From: Epilithonimonas arachidiradicis
GTDB taxonomy: Bacteria; Bacteroidota; Bacteroidia; Flavobacteriales; Weeksellaceae
DNA length: 64,000 nucleotides
Assembly: GCF_003610695.1 (NCBI RefSeq)
Contig: NZ_RAQH01000003.1
Coordinates: 124,001 to 188,000 of the forward strand
Direction: 5' to 3'
Shown: piece after piece, positions 17,689-25,762 of the stretch
Numbering within the stretch: the stretch's first letter is position 1
Layout: every line of letters begins with the position of its first letter
The notes under the pieces: model-generated
What the model was told of the DNA's origin: nothing
Database searches by the model: none
What the model saw: only the letters and a program-made list of their open reading frames with translations
Translations under genes and position numbers: made by a program

Positions 17689-18423
17689 TTAATCTAAAAT
17701 TTTCTTTAAATATAACGAATTTTCTATGGCAGAAGTTCCCCAAGTGTTATTAAAGTAAATATAAAATTCTTGATTTTTAGCTTTGATTTCTTTAACTAGA
17801 TAATCCAAAAATTCTTCTGAATATAGCGACTTATAAAGTATCGGTTTTCCGTGCAGGCGATAATATCCGATTTTAGAATTCGTAATAATTACATCTTCCG
17901 AGATTTTTCCAGGAAAACTAACACCGCAGAAAATCCATTGGTGTTTTTTGAACAAATCGAAAATTTCATCATTCCACCAAGAGTCGTGTCGGAATTCGAC
18001 TGCAATCAAAAAATCATCAGATAAAGTTTCTGTTAGCCATTTGATATTATTCTCAGTACAATGAAATGATGATGGAAATTGAATTAAAAAACCAGCTAAT
18101 TTGTTCCCCATATTTTCATTAATATAATTACAGAAGTCAAAAAAATCTTCTTTCTTACTTTCAGAATAGCCGGAATGAGAAATTGTTTTTGGAATTTTAA
18201 TAAAAAAATTAAAATCATCAGGCGTCTCATCATTCCATTTTTGGAGCGTTTTTGCTATTGGTTTTCTGTAAAATGTACTGTTGATTTCGACCGTGTTATA
18301 GACTTTAGAATATAATTTCAGGAAGTCTTTATTCTTAGAATCTTCCGGATAAAGTGAACCTTTCCAGTCTGTATTATAGAATCCTGAACAGCCGATATGA
18401 TATTTTTCTTTTGAATTTTTCAT
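17689..18423 (-). CDS. DUF72 domain protein
   Basis: A 244-residue member of DUF72 (YecE-like), a TIM-barrel family of unknown function. Typical features: IGCSGFYNTDWKGSLYP at the start, NTVEINSTFYRKP, FFIKIPKTISH, the AVEFRHDSWW segment near the middle, YYRLHGKP and YIYFNNTWGTSAIENS near the end. It forms a tight pair with the downstream sirtuin gene (one-base gap), an association not known to me as functional. Confidence 0.9.
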   Translation of the reverse strand: MKNSKEKYHIGCSGFYNTDWKGSLYPEDSKNKDFLKLYSKVYNTVEINSTFYRKPIAKTLQKWNDETPDDFNFFIKIPKTISHSGYSESKKEDFFDFCNYINENMGNKLAGFLIQFPSSFHCTENNIKWLTETLSDDFLIAVEFRHDSWWNDEIFDLFKKHQWIFCGVSFPGKISEDVIITNSKIGYYRLHGKPILYKSLYSEEFLDYLVKEIKAKNQEFYIYFNNTWGTSAIENSLYLKKILD

Positions 18424-18479
18424 TTTATTTTATAATTAAAACTTATGCCAATTTGCATTAAATCAGTTAATTAAAATTA

Positions 18480-18497
18480 ATATGATATTTATCATAT
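18480..18497. promoter_or_regulatory. Perfect palindrome upstream of riboswitch promoter
   Basis: ATATGATA-TT-TATCATAT is an exact inverted repeat located about 16 bases before the -7 box at 18513, thus over the expected -33 region. It is a candidate operator; the regulator is unknown. Confidence 0.4.
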
Positions 18498-18512
18498 CAA
18501 AATAGTATGAAT

Positions 18513-18520
18513 TAAATTTG
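18513..18520 (+). promoter_or_regulatory. Candidate -7 box for the SAM-riboswitch transcript
   Basis: TAAATTTG matches TAnnTTTG. Transcription would start near 18527, about 47 bases before the aptamer. The leader between contains another hairpin (TTATCA with TGATAA, roughly 18535-18560). Confidence 0.5.
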
Positions 18521-18573
18521 CTGAAGAAAAATTCTTATCATAGTTTTGCACTGTGATAATGAATTGCTGTCAT

Positions 18574-18674
18574 ACTTATTAAGAAAGACCGAGGGAACTG
18601 ACCTGTTGAAGTCTTAACAACCTGCTGATTAGGTAAGGTGTTACATTCAGCCTTTGAAAAAAGGAAAGATAAGT
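18574..18674 (+). promoter_or_regulatory. SAM-I (S-box) riboswitch aptamer
   Basis: The sequence folds as an S-box. P1 pairs ACTTATT (18574-18580) with GATAAGT (18668-18674). The conserved GAGGGA kink-turn strand follows P2 (AGAC with GTCT), then TTGAAG...AACAACC, the P3 arm GCTGA with TTCAGC enclosing AAGGTGTTACATTC, and P4 CCTTTG...AAAAGG before GGAAAGATAAG. These are the family's conserved blocks in the right order. Binding of S-adenosylmethionine should stabilise P1. The downstream gene encodes a TonB-dependent receptor, so its synthesis should fall when SAM is plentiful. Confidence 0.9.
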
Positions 18675-18713
18675 TGAAAATGTTTAATTGCGGTTGTGAT
18701 GCCGTCTCAATAT

Positions 18714-18752
18714 AACTTCTTTCAGACTTGTCTGGGAGAAGTTTTCTTTTTG
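18714..18752 (+). terminator. Riboswitch-controlled terminator (with antiterminator alternative)
   Basis: A 13-bp stem, AACTTCTTTCAGA (18714-18726) with TCTGGGAGAAGTT (18731-18743), is followed by TTCTTTTT. Alternatively the P1 region 18664-18675 (GAAAG-AT-AAGTT) pairs with AACTTCTTTC (18714-18723), which blocks both P1 and the terminator. This gives the standard SAM-present OFF, SAM-absent ON arrangement. Confidence 0.85.
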
Positions 18753-18775
18753 TATAAAACGTAAAATTTAAAAAT

Positions 18776-21571
18776 ATGATCCAAAAAACTATGTTTAATT
18801 CCAGCAAAAGAGCCGTTATATCGACAGCCGTAGTTTTCTTTTCCGGAATCTATCTGACTCAAGCACAGGAAACGAAGGCTGTAAAAGATTCTACTTCTGA
18901 TAAACAAATTGAAGAAGTTGTTTTGGTAGGTTCCAGAAGTGGAGGACGTTCAAAAACAGATAGTCCGGTTCCTGTGGATGTTTTCAATTTGAAAGATATT
19001 CAACAAAGTTTACCACAAACCAATATCAATCAGATCCTAAATACGATTGCGCCATCTTTTACGTCAACTATTCAGACTAATGCTGATGGATCGGATCACT
19101 CGGATCCTGCGCAGTTGAGAGGCTTGGGACCAGACCAGACTTTGGTTTTGATTAATGGAAAAAGAAGACATACATCGGCTTTGGTCAACGTTAACGGTGC
19201 GCCGGGAAGGGGAACAGTTGGAACGGACTTAAACGCTATTCCGGCTTTTGCACTTTCAAGAATCGAGGTCTTGAGAGATGGTGCTTCTGCGCAATATGGT
19301 TCTGATGCAATTGCCGGTGTAATGAACTTACAATTGAAAAGAGATACTGGAAAACTGACAGGACAACTGAATTATGGTGGTTACCTTACCAAAGCTGCCA
19401 ATGACCATACTGGAAATTATGATGGACAACAATTTCAATTAGATTTGAACTACGGAAACAAGATTGGAAAACGTGGTGGTTTTTATAATTTGACTTGGTC
19501 TTCCCAGTTCCGTGACCCAACAAGAAGAGCTGGAACAGAAAGCGGAAATATCTACAATGCTTACAATGCTATTGAGAAGAGAGCTGCAGAAGCCGGCGTG
19601 AATCTGTCTTCTTATTTTAATAACATCAATAACCTGAAAGGCTCGGCTGGTGAACAAGATTTCGTAAATCTAATTCATCAATATGCGCAAGGTGTGAATT
19701 ATTTTGATTCCGGATTCCAGTCAAGTATTCAAAATGCATCAAATATTTCTGCTTTACAAGGATTGTTAGGCGCTAATTATACAGATCAGGAATTGGCTTA
19801 CAGAGGACAGACCAGAAAAGATTTTAATCAGCAAGTTGGACAATCGAAGCTAAATAATCATCAGTTATTTGCGAATGTAGAAGTGCCTTTGAATGACGAT
19901 TGGAAAGTTTACACATTCGGAGGTTATTCAATCCGTGATGGTGCTTCCGGTGGTTTTTACAGAAGACCAAACCAGGCCAGAACATTTACAGGTTTATATA
20001 TTGACGGTTATTTGCCAGAGATTCATACTAAGATTCAGGATGTGTCATTGTCTGCTGGAATCAAAGGAAAATGGGACGGATGGAATGTAGACTTCAGTAA
20101 CACATTCGGGCAAAACAGTTTTGATTATACCATTGAAAATACAGGAAACACAAGTTTGAGATTCAATTCTCCAAGTTCTTTCAAAGCCGGTGGGTTGCAG
20201 TTTTTGCAGAACACCATTAATTTAGATTTCAGCAAATCATTTAATTGGCTGGAAGGTGTGAATGTCGCTTTCGGAGCAGAGCAGCGTCACGAGAATTTTA
20301 AAGAAAATCCGGGTGAAGAAGCGTCTTACACAGCTTATGATGTGAATGGAAATCCACAAACTTCAACATCTGTTAATCCAACTGATTTCTTCGGAGTGGC
20401 ATTGGCAGGAAGTTCTCAGGTTTTCTCAGGTTTCAGACCAGAAAATAGGGTTAATAAAAATAGAAATGCTTATGCGGCATATGCAGATGTAGAATTTAAT
20501 TTTACCAATTGGTGGCTGGTAGATGCAGCAATTAGATATGAAAATTATTCTGATTTTGGTTCGACTTTCAACTATAAATTAGCGTCAAGAATCAAATTAT
20601 CAAACGATCTTAATTTTCGTTTTGCAGGTTCAACAGGTTTCCGTGCTCCATCAATTCACCAAATCTATTATAATACCACTTCCACTTTATTTACAACATT
20701 ACCGGCAACCCCTGAAAATCCTAATCCGCAACCAACTCTTGTAGAAGTAGGAACTTTCAGTAATGATTCTCAGATTGCTCAAGGTTTTGGAATTCCGAAG
20801 TTGAAACAAGAAACGTCAAAATCTGTAAGTACGGGATTCACGTATAAAATCCCGGCAATTAATTTGAATATTACAGCAGATGCTTATTTTATCAGAATTG
20901 ATGACAGAATTGTTTTGACAGATCAATTCTCAAGACCAAGCAATCCAACAACACCCGAACAAATTGCATTAGCAAACGAATTTGTAAAAGCCAATGTGAA
21001 TGCGGCTCAGTTTTTCTCTAATGCTATTGATACGGAGACCAAAGGTTTTGATGTTGTAATCAGCCATACGTTGACAAAGGAAAGTTTCAAATTCACAAAT
21101 GATTTTGCTATCAATTTCAACAGAACCAGAAAAGTTGGCGATATCCACGCTTCTGATTTGTTGAAAAATGCAGGATTGGAAAATACCTATTTTGGAGAAA
21201 AATCTAGAGTTTACCTAGAAGATTCTGTTCCAAAAGTGAAAGCGAGTTTGTCCAATAATTTTAAATGGAATGATTTCAATTTCTATCTGAGAAATACCTA
21301 TTACGGAAAAGTTTATGGTGCGGATGGTCTCAATGGAAATGCGTACGACCATCAATTGATTTCGGACAAGATTGTTACCGATTTATCCATTGGTTATGAT
21401 ATCAGCAAGAATTTTAATTTAACGCTTGGAACAAACAATTTATTTGATATTTATCCAACTAAAAATGTGACAGGTTCTACGAATAATGATCAATTTATCT
21501 ATTCTAGATCAACATCACAGTTCGGACAGAACGGAAGATATGTGTTTAGCAAGTTAACCGTTTCTTTTTAA
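18776..21571 (+). CDS. TonB-dependent outer-membrane receptor under SAM riboswitch
   Basis: A 931-residue outer-membrane transporter: signal peptide ending near QAQ (about residue 30), a TonB-box-like IEEVVLVG segment (about 45-52), a plug domain to about residue 175 (TLVLINGKRRHTSALVN, VEVLRDGASAQYGSDAIAGV-like stretch), then a long beta barrel ending in Phe (KLTVSF), the usual Bam signal. It has no SusC-type carboxypeptidase-like front domain and no SusD partner, so a small ligand is likelier than glycan. The S-box upstream suggests uptake of methionine, a sulfur compound, a peptide or cobalamin; which one cannot be told. A terminator follows. Confidence 0.93.
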   Translation: MIQKTMFNSSKRAVISTAVVFFSGIYLTQAQETKAVKDSTSDKQIEEVVLVGSRSGGRSKTDSPVPVDVFNLKDIQQSLPQTNINQILNTIAPSFTSTIQTNADGSDHSDPAQLRGLGPDQTLVLINGKRRHTSALVNVNGAPGRGTVGTDLNAIPAFALSRIEVLRDGASAQYGSDAIAGVMNLQLKRDTGKLTGQLNYGGYLTKAANDHTGNYDGQQFQLDLNYGNKIGKRGGFYNLTWSSQFRDPTRRAGTESGNIYNAYNAIEKRAAEAGVNLSSYFNNINNLKGSAGEQDFVNLIHQYAQGVNYFDSGFQSSIQNASNISALQGLLGANYTDQELAYRGQTRKDFNQQVGQSKLNNHQLFANVEVPLNDDWKVYTFGGYSIRDGASGGFYRRPNQARTFTGLYIDGYLPEIHTKIQDVSLSAGIKGKWDGWNVDFSNTFGQNSFDYTIENTGNTSLRFNSPSSFKAGGLQFLQNTINLDFSKSFNWLEGVNVAFGAEQRHENFKENPGEEASYTAYDVNGNPQTSTSVNPTDFFGVALAGSSQVFSGFRPENRVNKNRNAYAAYADVEFNFTNWWLVDAAIRYENYSDFGSTFNYKLASRIKLSNDLNFRFAGSTGFRAPSIHQIYYNTTSTLFTTLPATPENPNPQPTLVEVGTFSNDSQIAQGFGIPKLKQETSKSVSTGFTYKIPAINLNITADAYFIRIDDRIVLTDQFSRPSNPTTPEQIALANEFVKANVNAAQFFSNAIDTETKGFDVVISHTLTKESFKFTNDFAINFNRTRKVGDIHASDLLKNAGLENTYFGEKSRVYLEDSVPKVKASLSNNFKWNDFNFYLRNTYYGKVYGADGLNGNAYDHQLISDKIVTDLSIGYDISKNFNLTLGTNNLFDIYPTKNVTGSTNNDQFIYSRSTSQFGQNGRYVFSKLTVSF

Positions 21572-21606
21572 CTATTGATTTTTTTAAGGTTTTTATTTTG
21601 TTTTGA

Positions 21607-21643
21607 AATGGCATCTGGAGTTTTCTCGATGCCATTTTTTTTG
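21607..21643 (+). terminator. Intrinsic terminator after TonB receptor
   Basis: AATGGCATC (21607-21615) pairs perfectly with GATGCCATT (21628-21636), followed by a run of Ts. Confidence 0.85.
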
Positions 21644-21650
21644 TAGATGA

Positions 21651-21670
21651 AACCACAAGAGTCAAAAAAG
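21651..21670. repeat. Family 1 repeat, copy E (degenerate left arm)
   Basis: AACCACAAGAGTCAAAAAAG matches the left arm of copies C and D with few changes. No right arm is visible. The rest of the 240-base gap before the beta-lactamase gene shows no gene and only a weak promoter candidate (TATTCTTTG near 21829). Confidence 0.5.
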
Positions 21671-21882
21671 ATCATATAAATCTAAAGCGGATTATCAGGC
21701 TATTGAACGTAAAAGGAATGAAAATTTAGAATTAAACAATTAACAAAGTAATATTGAGCTTTGAAACATCTGTTCCAACAAAAATTTTAATCGTATATTT
21801 ATTTTTTCTACACTGGGACTATTCTTTGATACCACAGTAAAACAAATATTACATACAATATTAATATTATAAAAAAGAAAAA

Positions 21883-22749
21883 GTGAAAAAAATCACCATA
21901 CTATTACTACTAATCATCTCCTTTTCCGGAAATGCACAAACCGTAACAGAACCAAAAAACAACCCGGAAAAATGGTCACAGCCTTATGAACCATTTAGAA
22001 TTGTTGGGAATCTATATTATGTCGGGACTTATGATTTGGCATCTTATCTCATCGTTACAAATAAAGGAAATATCCTCATCAACACAGGTTTGGCTGATTC
22101 TTATCCTCAAATCAAAACCAATATTGAGAAATTGGGATTCAAATATAAAGACATCAAAATCCTGACTTTGACTCAGGCACATTTTGACCATATGGGCGCA
22201 ATGGCTGATATCAAAAAAGAAACCGGCGCCAAACTTTATGTAGACAAGGCGGAGCTGGCCGAGCTGAAATCTGGTGGAAAATCCGATTACGAGTTGGGGA
22301 AATATGGCGTGACATTTAAGCCTTTGACACCCGATTTTCTTTTGAAAAATAATGATAAAATCACATTAGGCAGTACAACATTGACTTTGCTTCATCATCC
22401 TGGTCATACAAAAGGTTCCTGCAGCTTTATCTTTGAAACGAAAGATAAAGACAGAACTTATAAAGTTTTGATTGCCAATATGCCGTCCATCATCATTGAC
22501 CATAAGTTTTCTGATGTTCATGCTTATCCTGATATGCAAAAAGATTATGCTTATACTTTGGAAGCTATGAAAAATCTGGATTTCGATATTTGGGTCGCTT
22601 CACACGCCAGCCAGTTCGATTTGCATGAGAAACGTAAACCAGGCGATGCTTACAATCCGAAATTGTTTATGGATAAGGAGAATTATTTTAAGTATCTGAA
22701 GGAATTGGAAGATGATTATTTGGAAAAATTAAAAGAGGAATCAAAATAA
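21883..22749 (+). CDS. bla: GOB-like subclass B3 metallo-beta-lactamase
   Basis: A 288-residue periplasmic zinc hydrolase that should open beta-lactam rings, including carbapenems. The signal peptide ends near NAQ (about 19). Zinc site: Gln98-Ala-His100-Phe-Asp102-His103, His175 (HHPGHT) and His241 (SHASQFDLHEK). Gln in place of the first His is the mark of the GOB group; other B3 enzymes have His. Long blocks (YEPFRI.GNLYYVGTYDLASYLIV, ANMPS, FDIWVASHASQFDLHEKRK) agree with GOB-1 as I remember it. The ESP-1 enzyme of Epilithonimonas is another candidate relative. Start is a GTG. It looks chromosomal: no mobile genes nearby. Confidence 0.93.
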   Translation: MKKITILLLLIISFSGNAQTVTEPKNNPEKWSQPYEPFRIVGNLYYVGTYDLASYLIVTNKGNILINTGLADSYPQIKTNIEKLGFKYKDIKILTLTQAHFDHMGAMADIKKETGAKLYVDKAELAELKSGGKSDYELGKYGVTFKPLTPDFLLKNNDKITLGSTTLTLLHHPGHTKGSCSFIFETKDKDRTYKVLIANMPSIIIDHKFSDVHAYPDMQKDYAYTLEAMKNLDFDIWVASHASQFDLHEKRKPGDAYNPKLFMDKENYFKYLKELEDDYLEKLKEESK

Positions 22750-22791
22750 TAATACTTTATACGTAATACATTCTACTTTTTACAATTAATT

Positions 22792-23169
22792 ATGCAAATC
22801 CATCACATCGCCATCATCTGTTCCGATTATGCAGTTTCCAAAAAATTCTATACAGAAGTTTTAGGGCTTAGTATTATTCGTGAAGTTTATAGAGAAGAAA
22901 GACAATCCTACAAACTGGATTTAGCAATCGGAGATCATTATGTCATCGAATTATTTTCGTTCCCCAATCCTCCAAAACGTCTATCAAGGCCTGAGAGTTG
23001 CGGACTTCGCCATTTAGCTTTCTCCGTCGAAAGTGTTGAAGATAAAAGAAATGAATTAATCAAAAAAGGTTTGGATTGTGAAGAAATCAGAACCGATGAA
23101 TTTACAGATAAAAAATTTTTTTTCACTTCTGATCCGGATGATTTACCTCTGGAATTTTACGAGGTTTAA
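22792..23169 (+). CDS. VOC-family glyoxalase-like metalloprotein (YaeR/SMU1112c type)
   Basis: A 125-residue single-domain vicinal oxygen chelate protein. The metal ligands His5, Glu53, His74 and Glu121 are all in place, with the GLRHLAFSVESV and LPLEFYEV stretches typical of the YaeR group. Glyoxalase-I-like activity is possible, but the true substrate of this group is unsettled. It begins 42 bases after the beta-lactamase stop and may share its transcript. Confidence 0.9.
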   Translation: MQIHHIAIICSDYAVSKKFYTEVLGLSIIREVYREERQSYKLDLAIGDHYVIELFSFPNPPKRLSRPESCGLRHLAFSVESVEDKRNELIKKGLDCEEIRTDEFTDKKFFFTSDPDDLPLEFYEV

Positions 23170-23230
23170 GTATAAACGGATAGATAATCGATTAGAAAAA
23201 TTACTTATAATTCATCATTAATATTTATTA

Positions 23231-23617
23231 CTAATGCGCATAACCTGTCAGGAAGCTTACAATCATAATGGTTAAAACAATCATTGAAATGATAACATAA
23301 GTGTAATCCTTTTCTTTCAGATAACCGATTAATGCAAAGATAATTCTTACTAAAGGTGTCAGGATCAAAAGCAAAATCCCAAGCTGGATAATCGCCATTC
23401 CTTCGCCTCTACAAAGCGAATCCCAGAAACTTCCCCAGACTTTTTCGGACGAATCTCCCATTTCCAGAAGATTGTATTTTCTGGGCATTTTGAAGCCTTC
23501 CGTAAACAACTTAATAAACCCAATAAGGGAAGTCACCACGGAAAGAATAACGCCTAATCTCAAAAGATTTCCAACGGAGCGGTTTAGATCAACGTCTGTG
23601 AATGGTTTTGTTCTCAT
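23231..23617 (-). CDS. DUF1634 membrane protein
   Basis: A 128-residue protein with three hydrophobic helices (about 20-38, 73-92 and 100-122) and a Pro/Arg-rich start (TKPFTDVDLNRSVGNLLRLGV) typical of DUF1634. DUF1634 genes very often follow a TauE/SafE exporter gene, exactly as here; the start codon overlaps the exporter stop by one base. It is probably an accessory subunit of that exporter. Confidence 0.88.
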   Translation of the reverse strand: MRTKPFTDVDLNRSVGNLLRLGVILSVVTSLIGFIKLFTEGFKMPRKYNLLEMGDSSEKVWGSFWDSLCRGEGMAIIQLGILLLILTPLVRIIFALIGYLKEKDYTYVIISMIVLTIMIVSFLTGYAH

Positions 23618-24447
23618 TAATGGAAATTTTTTGCCACGCCATTATACATCATATAAATCGAAAGCAATGTAATCACGATTGCAAAAAATACTTTCAATTT
23701 CTTCGTTTTAGAAATCATCAAAGTTTTGGAGCCGATAAAGCTTCCGACAACGACGCCAATCAAAACAGGCGCAGCAATCACCGGAATAATCTGCCCTCGC
23801 TGAAAATAAATCAACGCCCCGGCAACAGCTGTTACACCAATCATAAAGTTACTTGTAGTCGTAGAGACTTTGAACGGTAATTTCATCATATTATCCATTG
23901 CCAAAACTTTCAATGCACCAGAACCTATTCCCAAAAGTCCGGACATGGCGCCTGCAAAAACCATCATCAGGAATCCCGGAATTGTATTTCTGGAAGCATA
24001 GTGTTTTATCCCGTCTTTATCTGGAAAAGTCCCATAGAGCTTGAGTTTATCAGCAAGACTTCCTTTGATTAATTCTTCCTGATGGTCAGGTTTTCCTTTG
24101 AGATTTAAGAGCACGGTAAGAATTAAAATACTCGCAAAAATAATCCCGATTGTATTCGGATTTAGAAATCCGGAAACCAAAGCGCCAACTACAGCGCCCA
24201 TTGTTGTGGCTATTTCCAAAAACATCCCGATCCGCATATTTGTAAAACCTTCTTTCACAAAGGCAACTGCAGCACCTGAAGAAGTTCCAATCACAGAGAC
24301 CAGAGAAGCGCCGATTGCATAATGCATCGGAACGCCAAAACCGAGAGTCAATAGAGGAATTATGATAACACCGCCGCCCAATCCTGTAAGAGAACCCATC
24401 AATCCCGCAGCGATAGCTCCAATAAATAGAATAATGATTTCTGACAT
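23617..24447 (-). CDS. TauE/SafE family anion exporter
   Basis: A 276-residue membrane protein with about eight helices and two glycine-rich repeats (GLMGSLTGLGGGVIIIPLL at about 15-33, and GLLGIGSGALKVLAM at about 170-184), typical of TauE/SafE proteins that export sulfite, sulfoacetate or similar anions. It forms a one-base overlapping pair with DUF1634. A -7 box TATATTTG reads toward it at 24459-24452, ending five bases before the ATG, so the mRNA may be leaderless. Confidence 0.9.
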   Translation of the reverse strand: MSEIIILFIGAIAAGLMGSLTGLGGGVIIIPLLTLGFGVPMHYAIGASLVSVIGTSSGAAVAFVKEGFTNMRIGMFLEIATTMGAVVGALVSGFLNPNTIGIIFASILILTVLLNLKGKPDHQEELIKGSLADKLKLYGTFPDKDGIKHYASRNTIPGFLMMVFAGAMSGLLGIGSGALKVLAMDNMMKLPFKVSTTTSNFMIGVTAVAGALIYFQRGQIIPVIAAPVLIGVVVGSFIGSKTLMISKTKKLKVFFAIVITLLSIYMMYNGVAKNFH

Positions 24448-24451
24448 AGGA

Positions 24452-24459
24452 CAAATATA
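24452..24459 (-). promoter_or_regulatory. -7 box giving a near-leaderless TauE transcript
   Basis: The minus strand reads TATATTTG. The expected start of transcription falls at or within a few bases of the ATG at 24447. Confidence 0.5.
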
Positions 24460-24606
24460 GAGCTTTGAAAAATATTTTAACCTTCAAATCGTGACATTTT
24501 TTAAAATAATTAATTCATATATAGTCTATTAACATTGTAGGAATTGACATTTTGACTTCTTTGGATGAGCCTATTTTACAGATTGTGTTTTGCACATTAT
24601 TTTAAG

Positions 24607-24614
24607 TATTTTTG
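24607..24614 (+). promoter_or_regulatory. Candidate promoter for DUF1543 gene
   Basis: TATTTTTG with a TTG at 24583-24585 (21-base spacing) matches the TTG / TAnnTTTG pattern. It lies 17 bases before the chosen ATG and downstream of an earlier GTG-like frame opening, which favours the start at 24632. Confidence 0.5.
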
Positions 24615-24631
24615 TGAAACATTTTCTCAGA

Positions 24632-25168
24632 ATGAAATTATTCTATGTTATTTTAGGCGCAGCACCAAAAGGCAGAAATATCGAACAACACGATGTTTTT
24701 TTCGGAATTGCAGAGCGTTTTGAAGACCTGATTCCAGAGTTGAAAAATTTTTGGGCAGATGCCAAAATTCATATCGATTGTTATCAGGAGGTGCGTTTTG
24801 CCGATGGTTTTGAAGTGAAAGTCATTGACAAAATACCCGAAAAGTCGTCTGATCAATTATTTTTTATCAATCTTGGCGGTTACAAGCCCGGGCATTTTGA
24901 GGAATTTCATGAGCAGCATTTGATGGTTGGAAAATCTCTCAGCGATATTATCAAAAGAGCGAAGCAAACCGAATTTTATAAAACAATGGGTTTTGCAAAC
25001 GCTGTAAGCCATATTGATGATAAACACGGCGTTGACATCGATGATATTTACAATGTTAATGATTTGTTGTCGCAAAATTCTAAAGAAAAATATTCCATTA
25101 TCCTTGAAAAATCTGATATTGAACATCAGGAAAATGTAATGAAAATAGGTTATCTTAAAATCAAATAG
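24632..25168 (+). CDS. DUF1543 domain protein
   Basis: A 178-residue cytoplasmic protein beginning MKLFYVILGAAPKGRNIEQHD, a start typical of DUF1543. It has two similar halves, the first including FFGIAERFEDL and ADAKIHIDCYQEVRFADG, the second around KTMGFANAVSHIDDKHGVDIDDIYNV, as known for this family. Function unknown. The start at 24632 is chosen because the family begins there and because a promoter box lies just upstream. The next gene starts two bases after the stop. Confidence 0.85.
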   Translation: MKLFYVILGAAPKGRNIEQHDVFFGIAERFEDLIPELKNFWADAKIHIDCYQEVRFADGFEVKVIDKIPEKSSDQLFFINLGGYKPGHFEEFHEQHLMVGKSLSDIIKRAKQTEFYKTMGFANAVSHIDDKHGVDIDDIYNVNDLLSQNSKEKYSIILEKSDIEHQENVMKIGYLKIK

Positions 25169-25170
25169 TT

Positions 25171-25611
25171 ATGAAAGCAATTTCTCTAATACTCTTTTTC
25201 GTTTCTTCGTTTTTCTTGGCCCAAAAATCTGAAGAAGAATCAATTAAATCGACAGTCAATCAATTATTTAATGGAATGAAAACCTCCGATTCTGTATTGA
25301 TTAAAAAATCATTTCATAAGAATGCCGTCTTGCAGACTATTACAAAAACTGCAGAGGTTAAAGATGAAAGTATCAATGATTTTGCGTTGAGTATTTCTAA
25401 AGCTGAAAAAGGTAGTTTGGATGAGAGAATCATATTTTCAAATATTCTGATTGATGGAAATCTGGCTTCAGTTTGGACGCCTTATGAGTTTTATTACAAA
25501 GGTCAATTCTCGCATTGCGGTGTCAATTCTTTTCAATTGGTGAAATCCAATAACGAATGGAAAATCCAATATATTATCGATACAAGAAGAAAGGATAATT
25601 GTAAGAAGTAA
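25171..25611 (+). CDS. Secreted NTF2-like (SnoaL-type) protein
   Basis: A 146-residue protein with a signal peptide (about 1-17, ending LAQ) and one NTF2-like cone domain: EEESIKSTVNQLFNGMKTSDSVLIKKSFH and a C-terminal FQLVKSNNEWKIQYIIDTRR strand, as in putative lumazine-binding/NTF2 proteins. The function is unknown. It is coupled to the DUF1543 gene by a two-base gap. Confidence 0.8.
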   Translation: MKAISLILFFVSSFFLAQKSEEESIKSTVNQLFNGMKTSDSVLIKKSFHKNAVLQTITKTAEVKDESINDFALSISKAEKGSLDERIIFSNILIDGNLASVWTPYEFYYKGQFSHCGVNSFQLVKSNNEWKIQYIIDTRRKDNCKK

Positions 25612-25668
25612 AAACTTAGAATTAAATCTTTGATAAGTTTGAAGTTTACACTGAGCCTGTCGAAGTGA

Positions 25669-25720
25669 CTTTGTGAACTTAAAAGCATATAGTATAAAAA
25701 ACATTGTGGACTTTGTGTTC
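25669..25720. repeat. Family 1 repeat, copy F (right half)
   Basis: CTTTGTGAACTTAAAAGCAT...CATTGTGGACTTTGTGTTC matches the right half of copy A, including the shared AAAGCATAT. A REP-like CACTGAGCCTGTCGAAGTGA sits immediately before it (25649-25668) where the left half would be. Confidence 0.6.
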
Positions 25721-25762
25721 AAAAAATAAATCTAAAAATAAAAGAAAGTTAAAGAGTAAGTT

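Noticed and set aside
18776-22749. TonB receptor and beta-lactamase as one operon under SAM control
   Set aside because: A strong terminator (21607-21643) and a 311-base gap separate them, so shared riboswitch control is not supported.
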